From positions 110,086 through 174,085 of the forward strand of contig VYZI01000392.1 in the NCBI GenBank assembly GCA_013397695.1: DNA of 64,000 nucleotides, given 5' to 3'. The notes beneath the pieces are model-generated. The model saw only the letters and a list, made by a program, of their open reading frames with translations, searched no databases and was not told where the DNA came from. Within the stretch, counting starts at the first letter, position 1. Each line of letters begins with the position of its first letter. The DNA comes from Centropus unirufus (lineage: Eukaryota > Chordata > Aves > Cuculiformes > Centropidae). Position numbers and translations under genes: made by a program. Below are positions 37,020 through 48,685 of the stretch, piece by piece.

Positions 37020-37447
37020 GCATAAACTGGGAGTGAGAAGAGGCTGGGAGAGCTCCTTTTGTTTTTCATGGAGAAGAGGAGGCTAAGGAGGAGCTGCCAC
37101 CCACAACCACCCAGTTGGGTGGTCCCAGAGGAGGTGGAGCAAGGCTTTTTGTAGGCATGGCCAAGTGGAGGGATGGGAGGTGGCAAACGTGTTACAGTAG
37201 GGAACATTCCGGTTAAATCTAAGGAAAAAATTCCTCATGATGATGGTGGTCAACACTGGAACCGGCGTTTGGAACTGTTGTGGGATCCTTGGAGATTCAG
37301 GGCTTGAGCGGGTGAGACCTCAAGGACCTTGAGCGAGCCTTGGCCTTGGCCGAGGTGGGGCCAGAGCGCTCTCAGGTCCCTTCTGGCCTCCAGGGTTTGG
37401 TTTTTGTACATCTGTACATACGGTACGATTGTTCTGTGGTTCTGTAT
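37020..37447 (+). mobile_element. CR1 LINE fragment (+ strand)
   Basis: The + strand shows gagaagaggaggctaaggag (the usual CR1 AGAGGAGGCTGAGG), then acattccggttaaatctaag gaaaaaattcct (the 'nnnTTAGGAAAAATTTCTT' type segment), aacactggaaccgg (CACTGGAACAGG), ggatccttggagattcag, ggtcccttctggcctcc and the terminal acgattgttctgtggttctg. This is the order of a CR1 3' end. The reading frame is broken and the left boundary is approximate. Confidence 0.75.
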
Positions 37448-40400
37448 ATACACACACCTGCATATAAATGTTGATTTTCCCCTAGATTTTACATCTGCCC
37501 GTTACTCGTGTCCTGTTCTGCCTCTCCGTTGCCGGATATTCTGCGGAATTATTTCCATGTCATGACACGTATCTGTGTTCCATCAAGTCTAGATTGTACC
37601 TGGAAGCTGAGGAACTTGTGTGTGGTGCACACACAGGTTCTAAGATGGCAATGTTACTCTTAGATACCCAAGAAATCTTCTGTATTAATTTCAGGCTGCT
37701 TTCTTTTCAGCTCCTTTGGTTTCGAATTAATATGCTTACATTTTGGGTTAATTGTCGAGTTTTTGTCTTCAAGTAACGACCACATACCCCGCAGGACTGG
37801 TGCTATTATTTGTTTGGTGTGTTTTTGTAATCTGTAAGGGAAGAACTTTGGCCTTGGTGGTTGCAGTGGAACCGATGCCCAGTGGCGATGCGAGGTATCA
37901 AATACGGGGAATGCTGGCACGGAATTAAATGAGTGTGAAAAATAGTTTCTCCGCCCAATTTATTTCAGCTATCATAACATCTGTTTTCTCTAAGTGTAGT
38001 AGAAATGTGTTTCCAGTCAGAAATGTAAGCTTCGCAAATTAGCTCCTTGCCCCGAAGCGTATCCTGTGGAAATCTGGGAGCGAGAGAACTATAATTCAGC
38101 AATTTGTAACGCAGTCAATGAAGAATTGTGCTGTGGCGTTTGCCGTGGGGTTCAAACAAGTTATTCTAGATTTCTTCTGAATAAAACTGGAATGATGTAC
38201 AATACAAACAATCCCAATTATGGAATCTTTATATTCTCTCTTTCAGTGTCTTGAAGTACACCCTTCCAATCTGTTCAAAATAGTTCTTTTTAAATGCTAC
38301 TTGGGTCATTGCAAAGTTATTTGCTTCTGAAAAAATCCATCATATAAACAAAAGCCTTAAGTGTTGGGTTTATTTATTCCTGCGATTAAATATTGGAGAG
38401 AGATCAAATGGAAGGTAACTGGATAATAGTAGAAGACACGCAATCCTAAGATGCTTCAGCTTTTCCTTATGTCATATTTCATTGCAGTTCCTGTTCTTTG
38501 ATCTGAGAGATTTACTTTGCAATGGTATCTGTTAAAAACTAGCATTGTTTTTCTTTCCTTTGAAATACCTGACTTGATGTTGTCATTTGGATACATGGAA
38601 ATCTGGAAATCCTCTTTAGTGGAACATCTTCCCCATGTAGTAGAAGAGTACCTTATCTTGAATACAAGATAAGAAACAACAGAATATGGGCAGGAAAACA
38701 AATTAACAAGAATATTGCTGAAAATACTGCAATTATACGAATAGATTAAGCTAATAACAATATTCTTGTTGGTTGCTGTCCAATGTAGACATAGTCTGTT
38801 GAATGCAACGCTAAATCCAATTTATTACTTATATGGAGAGATTACCTGCTCTTTTAACTCTGGCATTAGCAGGAAGGCTTCAATAATACACTTTTTTTTT
38901 TACTATTTGTTTGATGTGGGTGAACTGAGCTCAGTAACTCTACTAGAAGTGTCTGGTTGAAGTAGAGCATTCCCAAAATGAAAGCATCCATATATAGAGT
39001 GCATCCATGTCAATTGAAAGCTCTGTGTTTTGCGAGAGTAGGGTTAATGTCATTAAAAATTTCCTGATGGTATTTAGGTCAAAATCTGAAGGTAAAACCA
39101 GCTTAGAATGAGCATTTGGCACTATAGAGCATCATTTACTGAGTGTTAATTACTCCTCTGTTTTTCTGGCAAAAAAAAGTTTTGCTCCTTTTTTGTTTCT
39201 CTATGGTTTTGTTTTTTTTTAAATTTATATTTAACGGGAACGATCTAAACACTGAAATATATGTTCTCGGCAGAGAAACTTGTCACTTGCCAATGAGCTA
39301 CGCAAAGTTTAAATTATGATTATATTATCAAGAAAAAAATCTTGAACTGCAGTACAATTGTTGCAGTTGCCCAGAGTTTTGTAACAGTGGAAATACACAT
39401 CGAGATAGATATTGAGAAAAGTCATGTTGATAAAACTCTTTGATTTGTTCTATTGGTTAAGTGTCATCTCTTATCAAGAAGCACTCACATTCCAAAGCTG
39501 ATTTGTATGCCACATGTAACCTATTTGAGTTCAGCAATAAATATCACTGCCCTGTATTATTTTTCAGGTTTGCCTTGGTTTGTTTTACGGTTAAGCAGGC
39601 CGTAATAAGGGTAACAATTATGCCATATTATTTAGTATTACATTCTGCTGTAAATCTGAAAGAAAAAGTAGAGCGCTGTGAACTCTGTAGAAAAAGGTCT
39701 TAAAGCGATACATCATGACTAGGAACTGGAATATCAGGGCTTGGAATTTTCACCACCATGCCGAGTTACTCTGGGCAAAGCTCCTCCCGATTTGTTACTT
39801 GGGTTTCTCCTCTATAAATGCAGATAATTCTGACTGTTCAAAAGGATAATTTGTGAACGCATAGGAAGGCTTTAAGAATGCTGAATGGAAAGCACTTAAT
39901 AAGGAGGCATCACAGCCAAGTGTCAGATTCTCAATTACATGTCAGTGACCCGGGAGAATATATTTAAATTATAAGGAAAAATGCTTCTTATTGAGAAATC
40001 AACGATTTCAGCCACCTCTTTTTCTGGCAGATATTCATGCTAGCAGTCTCCAGATTAATATTGTTTAGCAGCACGTTTTTTTTTCCCCAGTGGAAGCGGG
40101 GGACAATAGATCAGTATTTCAAAGGCTTCTGTTGGCCAAGGTGTTTGCGAACAAGGGGCTCTTGAGGAAGGTGAGAACGGGTTCACCTGGGCTGGGAGAG
40201 TAGGGTTGGTGGTGCGATGAGGTCACTGAATGTTAATGATTTTGGGAACAGTGCTTCGAGTATTGGGTACAACAGCAACTGCATTGTCCGAGAAGACTTT
40301 TGGATATCTTCAGGAACAGTGGAAAAAGTAAAAAGATAGGATTCCTTTCATTTAAATCAAGCTCTGTTTTCCACCCAGGTTGCTCTCGTGGTCCTTTGTG

Positions 40401-43400
40401 CTGGACCTAATGAAGCTGAAGCTCTTTGTTGGCAAAGGCACAAGAGGAGGAATAATTTCAGCTAACCGTGCATATTCTAAATAAACTGTGATGGGTTCCA
40501 CTGGTGCCGTGTTGAATAACGTGCCCTGAGCCCGAGTGCTCAGAATGCAAATAATTTAAAGGTGTGCAGGTAATACCACAGGAGAACAGAAGCTGTTTTA
40601 GAATGCTGTTCCCCTCTATGAATTAACAGTAATCAGCCCCAGAAATCAAGTTCAGGGAATTTTCTTACAAGATAGAGAGGGCAGAGGTAGATAGGACCCA
40701 GAGAAAGGGGAGCAGAATTGATTTGTAGGGGCAGAAAGATTTGAATAACCTGGGAGAAACAACTTCTTCACTTTTATACAGAGACAAACAAGAGGAGTCT
40801 GAGTAAAATGTTTTATTGTGACAAGGACAATATTTTATTTTTGGTGTTTTTTTTTTTTAAATAACAGGAATGAAGTAATTAAATTCTTCTGGGCATTAGC
40901 TAGTCATCAACTAATATGGCTAAGGAAAATTTTCTATGATTTTCCAGACCTGGTACATTACTGTGATCTCCCTTTGAAGTATTTGGTGGTGTTTGTTAAT
41001 AAGGACAATAACTATCAGCATGATGTCTTTCATATTCAGCCCTAACGATTTATGCTTTAATTCAACAAATCTGTAATAATTGATGCATATTTTATTTGTA
41101 TTTTTGTTTTAAATGTTTTAACAAATGTATGGGGTTCTTTTGCTGAAGAAATTAGCCAAATTGTTAAATACTTTTTATCAAAATCAAATAGAATGAATAT
41201 TGCTAATGGCAAACTGAAATATGTGGCCTAGGTACATGGATTTCTACTTTAATCTAATTTTCAGGCAGGTGTAACTGAACACTGTGAAATGGGAGGGGAT
41301 AAAGATGGCCATGGAGAAATCTAATAATTTATGAGCCAACTGCCTTTTGGGTTGAAAGTTCCACTTCTGCTGTCTGGTTGCAAGAGGGTTGTTTTCTGGC
41401 ATTTCATTGCCGCTGCGGAGCACTGAGGTTGTGTTCTTGTACACAGGGGTCTGAGTGACTTCCTCAGCGGAGCATTCCTTCGAGTTTCACTGAGCTGAGT
41501 TACATGAGGTTTAGTGACATCGGTGGGCTCTGGGAGAGCAGATACCTGATTAATTCTTTTTAAGGCTACGGCATACGTGAAAATGGGAGAAAATGGTGTT
41601 GAGTCCCCTGGGAAATTAACATGTTTAATTGAAGGAAGGACGAATTGACTTAATTTACATAACTGTAATAGCGCTCCAATGTTAAAATTTGGCCAACTAT
41701 TGCCTCTTAAAAGTAATGGAAAGGTACTGGGGTGACACTGTAAAAATTCTTGATAGTCTTTTGGAGGATGCAGGAGGATCCGGCTTGTATAGAGCGTGCT
41801 AAAAATGTGGAGCATCTTCTTTAAAAGCTGCTTGAGGCTCCAGCGTGACATCGCTTAAAGGTGAAGTAAACTCCTAGTCATTCCTTTGACCATAAAAATA
41901 AGAAACGTAAGTTCAGAACTAATTATCTCAGTAACCGTTTGAGCCTGGCTTTCTTGATGCTCCTGGAATGTGGCAAAGAAATTCTCTAGGGTGAAAGAAA
42001 GCAAGAGCAAGGTCAGCTGTGCCACTGGCTCCCAAGTCCCCTCTCTCCCCATCTGAACAACCTCCCTTGCAACACCAAATTTTAACTCTTTCTGCATCGG
42101 AGAAGGGGTGGGTGGTTGCCGTGATTCTACCTTTTCATGAAGCTCTGGTCCTGCGAGCTGCAGTGTGTAGGAAACCTTGCTCAGGGCTGAACCCTCGCTC
42201 TATTCGATTTAGGAGTACGGATGATTTTCAGTTAGCATTACGTATTAGCGGGTGATATAATCTTCCTGTGTGTTTATACGAGATAATCGGGATATCCTGG
42301 AATGGCAGCTGTGCCAGCAGCCCGTGTTGTGTAAGTGCCTCCGAGCAAACACAAAGGTGGCGTCTTCGTTGATTCCTGAGTGCTGTGTGCGCTTTCCACC
42401 TTGTGCTGAGCACTGCAGCAGCTTCCAGCTCGGGATTTCTAGTTCCGAGGACAACGTTTTTCTTTTTCAAAATGCATCCAGCTCTGTTCTGTGCTCTCAG
42501 ATTTTCTGAGCTCCTTGCCTAGGAGGTGAAAGTAGACGCCACTTGGAGCCAGGCTCTTCCCTGCAGGCATCTGCGGAGCCCTGAGAGCTCCTGGCTGGTA
42601 GAATTTCTTCCAGGCCGGGCAGTTCTGGGAAGCCAAGAAATCTTGACAGCTTCAAGTCACCCTGGTGGTATTACGGCTTTGAAATTCTCCGCTGTGGCTT
42701 AGAGAGAGGGGCCACAGCTCATGACTTGAAGAGCTGGGAATACAAGACCTTGGAGCAGAGCGCTAGGGCTGCAGTCGGGAGGGCACCTTCATCAGAAAGC
42801 TTCCATCAGGAACGTGATTTGGCCTCCTCTAATCAGAGGTGCCAGCACAAAACGCTTTTTATTCCCTGAACTGTCATTTTCTGATAGCCCCGGTGTTGAG
42901 TTGGAAGCTTCTGCCAACTGCAAGAAGTGTGGCACAGTGATGTCTAGCGGGAAAAGTTCCTGATTATTTAATTGTGTGTTGATTTAAATGCTAACATTGC
43001 CATTATCTAATCTACTTTTAGCTTAGATTATTTATTTTGGAGATAATTATGAAACTTTAGAATATCTCTAGTTGACTGGCACAGTTTATTTTTCTCTTTT
43101 AAAAATAACACAGATGATGTTTTTCAAGGGGATGGTAAAGGTGTTATTGATTACGGAACACTTTAATATTTGGATGCGTAACAGCAAGACTGCAAAGATC
43201 TGGATGTAAATTTGCTGCCTGTGTTATGTTTGTGTCGTTGGTGTTATCAGTGTTAATGCTGCACCAAGTAAAGTTGGATTGAGATGGCTTATCTGTGTTT
43301 ACTGTGGGGTACAACTGTGTAAATATGTGCACATTAGTCTGTGCTTTGAAGCAGCTGATGCTCTGCAGGCTCATCGCCTTTTTTTTTTTTTTGTCCTGTA

Positions 43401-46400
43401 GTAACTTGGGAATACACAAGAAGCTGATAGTTTAAAAAAAATAGTGAATTTTCATTGCTGATGACTTTACAAATATAATAATGATTTTTTTAATCTGCTT
43501 TCCTTTTTTTTTTCGGTAGCAAATGTGATTTCCATAGTGAACGCTGGAGAACTTACCAGTGTGTTCCAGTTGGTTTTCATGCACTCCTATTAGACAAGAT
43601 AGGCAAATTTTAGTTTTAGACAGTTTAGTCTAGAAAGTTCAGACAAATTTTCCATAGGTGAAGTGTTGTTGCTCGGCAGTGACTGGCAGTGTTTAGAAAT
43701 ATTGTCCAGTTCTTCCGTGCTGAAGAATTTTTAATAAAACTTGCTAAGCACTTGACAGATGTAGTAGATTTTCCTACCATTGACTAACTTCTTAACCCTG
43801 TACAATTCTAAGTAGCGCTGCTATTTCAGTATGGACTTTGGATCTTTTTTTCCACTTTGGCCAATAACCAGTGTAGAATTTGCTTACATTTTTTTTGTAA
43901 GGCCGCAGTGCATTGGTTTGGAAGTGGGAGTGGATTGCATCCATTCTTATTCCAGATCAAATGAGATGATTCTGCTAGGAAATAGGTTGTTTCTCTAAAA
44001 TTCTTTTCTGTGAAATATGCTGGGGTTCAGTCTTCGTCATTCTTCACTGCCAACAGTTTTCGGTTTTATTGATCAGATTGAGTTTCTGATGAATTAAGGC
44101 CTATGAGTTTCTCCAGATGTGACCAGAGCTTGGTAATTGTTTTATCGTTTCTGTTTTCTTCTGGAAAAGTGTTTCTAGAGTAAGTAGATGGCTCCTATCA
44201 CCAAGTTTCCTGAGGAAGAAGGTTTGTACAGGAGTGTGGGATCTGTACCTGGAAATCCTATGAACCACGGAGGCGTCATTGTGAACAAATATGTTTTCAA
44301 TATTTCGATATTTTAGCAAATAGCTAAATTATGCTACAATTTTTGTCGAAAATCAGATAGTAAGAGACTCACGGTACTTTCATTATTATTGTAATTCAGC
44401 TCCTAGGCCTGTTTTATCTAACTAGACCATAGAGCAACTTTCTTCTCTTTGGTCAGAGTTATCTCACTCGAGATAAATCAGTGTACCTTGGGAGCGCAAG
44501 GAAAAACTGAGAGTCAATTTTTGCCTGGTGCTTGGGATAGGCTTTGTTGCTGAAGCTGTGCAGCATCAACTTCTTCCAAGCAAGATTTTAAATTATCATC
44601 AAATCGATTCATTTGAGCTTAACAATTGTGTTGGACTCCCATCCTTAACGTGGATGTAGAAATACACTAAAATACACTAAAGATGAGGAGCCAACTGTGG
44701 GTTCATTTTTGTTTTTTGGCGGTTGTTGGTGGTGCTACTGACATTCTTAAAGGAGCTTATTTCTCATTAATTACACCAAAATTGTTCAAGTATTCTGGAA
44801 TGACTTGATTTCAGCAGTGCAACTCAGCGGCTTTGCTCTGAAACCTTGGCTAATTGTTGTGCTGTGATGTGGTAAGATACGCTTTTACCCTTTCACTGTG
44901 CATTGCGATGGGGTGAGCTCCGTGTCAGATTCTACGTGGAGATCCCAGGTTAAATATGACACAACAGAAGAAGGAAGAGTCTGTTTTGTGGGCATATTTA
45001 AATTCACAATTAAAGCCTGCTTCCATTGCTTTCAGCTGATTGTGGGTAGGAGCGGTAGTTTGCAATAGTGATTGATATCTGCAAGATCACCTTAGTGATC
45101 AAGTGATAGGAAATGGTTCTGGCTACAAATAATTAATAGATTTAGGAAAAAATACTGTCCCTGCCCTGCTTTTAGTTCCTTGCCTCCTGCCTGATCTGTT
45201 AACATCATCTGTTAGATGTAAAAGTGAGGGATCCTGGTAGTGCGAGGCTTGGTTATAATCTGCCCTCAGAAGTTTCCTGAACGTTTTCTTCAACATCAGA
45301 AGTTTCTGTATCTCTATAATGTTGGAAGACAAACATAGTCACACTTCACTCTCCAAATCTGATATTACGAGAAAACCGTAGATCTGTAGACCACAAAATG
45401 GGCTCTGTAATTTTCATTGCTAAATTGTACAAGAAGGTCTGTACTATATTTGAAATGTGGTGACCTTTAAGGGCTCTTGGAGATGCTCTTCAGAGCTGGT
45501 AAGTACTGTAGTTTTTCCTCTGCTGATACTCATTTACTTTCATTATAGTCCATTTCAGATTTATTCTACAATATTTTTTAGTCTATGACCTAGCAATCTA
45601 CCGCATTTTGGCCCTGTATTTAGTTCTGGCAAGGTCTTAATTTGGTCCACCTTTGATTTTTGCTTTTCCCGCTTCACCTTGTCACAGGATGTTATCTTAG
45701 TGACTTATCTAGTTTATCTTAATTTCTGTGAAGTGGTTCTGTGTCCTTGTAGATGTTCCCTAGCATAGAGTATAAAATTCTGCAATGCTCAGAAACGGTT
45801 AAAATTCTCCTCATTATAATGAAATATTTTCCTCCTGTGGTAACAAGCACACCGAATGCACATCTTATATTTATTGTAATTTTTTTTTTGTGTACGTGTG
45901 AGTGCAAAGGACCTGCCTGTGTTGGGGGAGGTGAGTACAGAGGAGCTGACATTGGAGTGGGACATTATTTATTATTGGGGTGATAGAACACGCCACGTGG
46001 AAGAAAACTCCAGGGTTCTGATGAGGATCATGCGGAGTCACCCACATTTGTCTGCGTAGAGCTGAGCTTTATTTAGAATGGCTAATGCTGATCCGGAGCT
46101 AGCAAAGCTCCTGGCTCCCTGCTTGCTCCAGGCACAATTACTCCAGTCCCTGGAGTGCGGTGCTGAGCGCTGCAGCTGAGAGAAATGCAGCATCATGCCA
46201 GAATTAACCCTGCTGAGCCAGCGCCAGTGTTTGCCCCATCTGTAGTCTGCTTATTTTCCACCCTGAAAAACCTGCTAACAACTGGAAGTTGGCTGGAGTC
46301 ATCAAATTGGCCACATGGTATTCCTCTCATTTTATAGGAGTGTGAACCGGTTCTCATTTTGTGCCCTAGGAGGCTTCACAGAGTGCTTTTCACTAATTAC

Positions 46401-48500
46401 AGTAACCTACAGATGCAAAATGTTTTTCTGCTCCCTGTTCCCGGGTGCCAGGTCAGCTCACTGCAAAGTTTGATGCGCATCCAGCTTCCTCCCAGCTGAC
46501 TGCCGGCAAATTACAGAAGTCAATATTTGAATTGTCAGCAAATCACTTTTTCGGGACTTGGTTGAAGTCAAGAATTTTTTCTTGGGAATTCAATTTTGCA
46601 AACAGTAAATGGATTTTTTGGTTATAAGAATGTGCATTTGTGTCTGTTTTTCACTGCTCTTCTGGATCCCAGGCATCATTAGCTTGTGTAGCTCGGTACT
46701 CTGACCTTCTCCGGGAGGACGTGCCACCACCACGTGTGTCATCTGAAAAAAGAAAGTCTTGGTGTGTGGCTGCCCTTAACAGCGTCACTGTTGGAGGGTC
46801 AGAGATGCAGCCTTTATGGAAAAGGCAGATCTTGTTCTAGTCTCCATTCCTCTGCAATTCGACTTATTGCAGGTGTCTGGAACTTTACATTTGTTTATTA
46901 ATAAAAATAATAGAAATGTCTCAAAACTTTTAAACAAAGCATGCAAAATCTAAGAATCACAATATATATATATGTAAAATCTAACTAATTAGACAAACGG
47001 CTTTCTATAGGTATAATGGATCTACCTTAATAACAAAAGGCTTTGAAATTGATGCAGAAGCTCTAGCAATAAAAGCAATTATTCTTAATAGTTGCCAGAC
47101 CCTGAATGTCCTCTCTTCCTTATGAAAACATTAAAACTAGAAGTTCAAAATGCAGTGCAGCACGTATTTAAAATCATGGTTTCGTAACTGTTGAAATTGA
47201 TGTCTTTTGACTTGTACGTCAGTCATGGTCATGGCAGCGTGACCTGGACCACTTTGACAGGACCTCCTACTTCATCTTCCATGTCAATTCAGTCCTTCCC
47301 CTAACTGGCAGGGCCAATAAAAGTGTCCATTACTATAACTTTTGAGGCTGATGCCCCGATAGATTTTTAGATGTCTGTCTGGCAAAATCACAATCCTATT
47401 TCAATAACTTCAAGCGTCTATAAAATTTTGCTAAAGTATGTCCTACTCATCAAAGGTCTCTTTCTCCTTAAAATTAACCCAAGTTCTTCAGGATTCATTC
47501 TGAATGTGGGTAGTTATATATTTATGAGTACTTCTTTTTCTCTGGTGTCGAAAATTTAAATGATACAATTAAGTGAAACTATTGTTGCATTGCAGTGAAA
47601 AGCACTGAATGAAAAGCATTATTCAGTAGATGTTGAATCAGAATTAATTTCTGTTCCTTGAAAATTCAGAGTCATCCTATTCTTGTAATAAACATGCTGT
47701 TTTGTCTGTTTTTCCATTGTCTGCTTATACGTAGTTCTGAAACCCAAAGTATCTCTTCTGTTGTTGGGAATAGATCCATATGGTGATAAAAAGTGACAAA
47801 ACCAATTGGATTTCTCTGAAGAAATCCTTCTGCACTGGACAAATGACCAATGGACATTGCATATTCTTGTCTTACACCAGGTTTTGTTATTGGTGCTGTC
47901 TCAACTGCGTAAAATCATAGAATGCTGAGCTGATATTTTTTAGGAATGAACTAAACGTTCTCAGTTGTAATTCATCATTTGACAGAATCGGTTATGAACA
48001 CTCTGGTTACCAAGCTGTCCTTAAAGTAACTGTTCTTAGTCTTAAAGTATACTTAAAAAAAACATTAATTTCATATTCAAAGTCCAATGCGACAAAATAT
48101 CAATGCGATGCCTTGTTTGCAGCTGTATTTTAAACCTTGTGATCAAAGGAATGTGGAAAGGTAAATTTAACCAATTTTCTTTATTTCTAAACACAGGCTG
48201 CATGATTTAAAGCCACATGAGTTCAGTTGAGAATCATTTCAGTAGATTTTCCTGGACTCCGAAAGAATGGAAGCTAATCAGCACCTCTGGGTCTTAGTTG
48301 AATCATCCACGCATCAACCAACGCGCACAGAAAGCAATTAAACGCTATCAGTGTGGAGTCTGTTGATCCAGCTTTATTGTCAGATCCGGAGAAGGACCTA
48401 AAATAGGAAAGTCTAATAATAGAGAAACTAGAATAGAAAGGCTTAATAATGTGGGACATTTTTTTTTCCATTAGTAGGATTCCCAAACGGCATGCAGATG
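37448..48500. other. AT-rich non-coding region (candidate DNER intron 1, middle)
   Basis: No exon, RNA gene or complete mobile element is recognised. Noted items are a 13-base perfect inverted repeat at 38705-38770, an antisense open frame of 176 codons from an ATG at 41851 with no family match, T runs at 43381-43391, and stretches rich in AT-type transcription-factor motifs near 43000-43060 and 46050-46220. A short TA run lies at 46962-46973. Confidence 0.5.
38705..38770. repeat. Perfect 13-bp inverted repeat
   Basis: The left arm aacaagaatattg (38705-38717) is the exact reverse complement of the right arm caatattcttgtt (38758-38770), with a 40-base AT-rich spacer. It could fold as a hairpin or be the remains of a small inverted-repeat element. 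No target-site duplication is seen next to it. Confidence 0.7.
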
Positions 48501-48511
48501 TTTTGATAGAG

Positions 48512-48685
48512 GGTAACTGCTAGATATTAACAGTGCTGACTATAACTAATAACTGCTAAATACTAACACTAATAACTATAACTAATAACTGCTGAATACA
48601 CTAATAACTGCTAGGTACTAACAGTAATAACTATAATAACTGCTAGTTAATAAGACTAATAATTAAATACTAATACTAACATAAC
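48512..48685. repeat. Degenerate minisatellite, ACTAATAACTGCTA-type units
   Basis: The phrases ctaataactgcta and taataactata recur about five times (actaataactgctaaatac, actaataactgctgaataca, actaataactgctaggtac, gtaataactataataactgc), with a spacing of roughly 24-36 bases. It is an imperfect local tandem array in non-coding DNA. Confidence 0.75.

Noticed and set aside
47905..47930. aaaatcatagaatgctgagc, which looks like a CR1 terminus
   Set aside because: Only about 12 bases agree and no further CR1 body follows.
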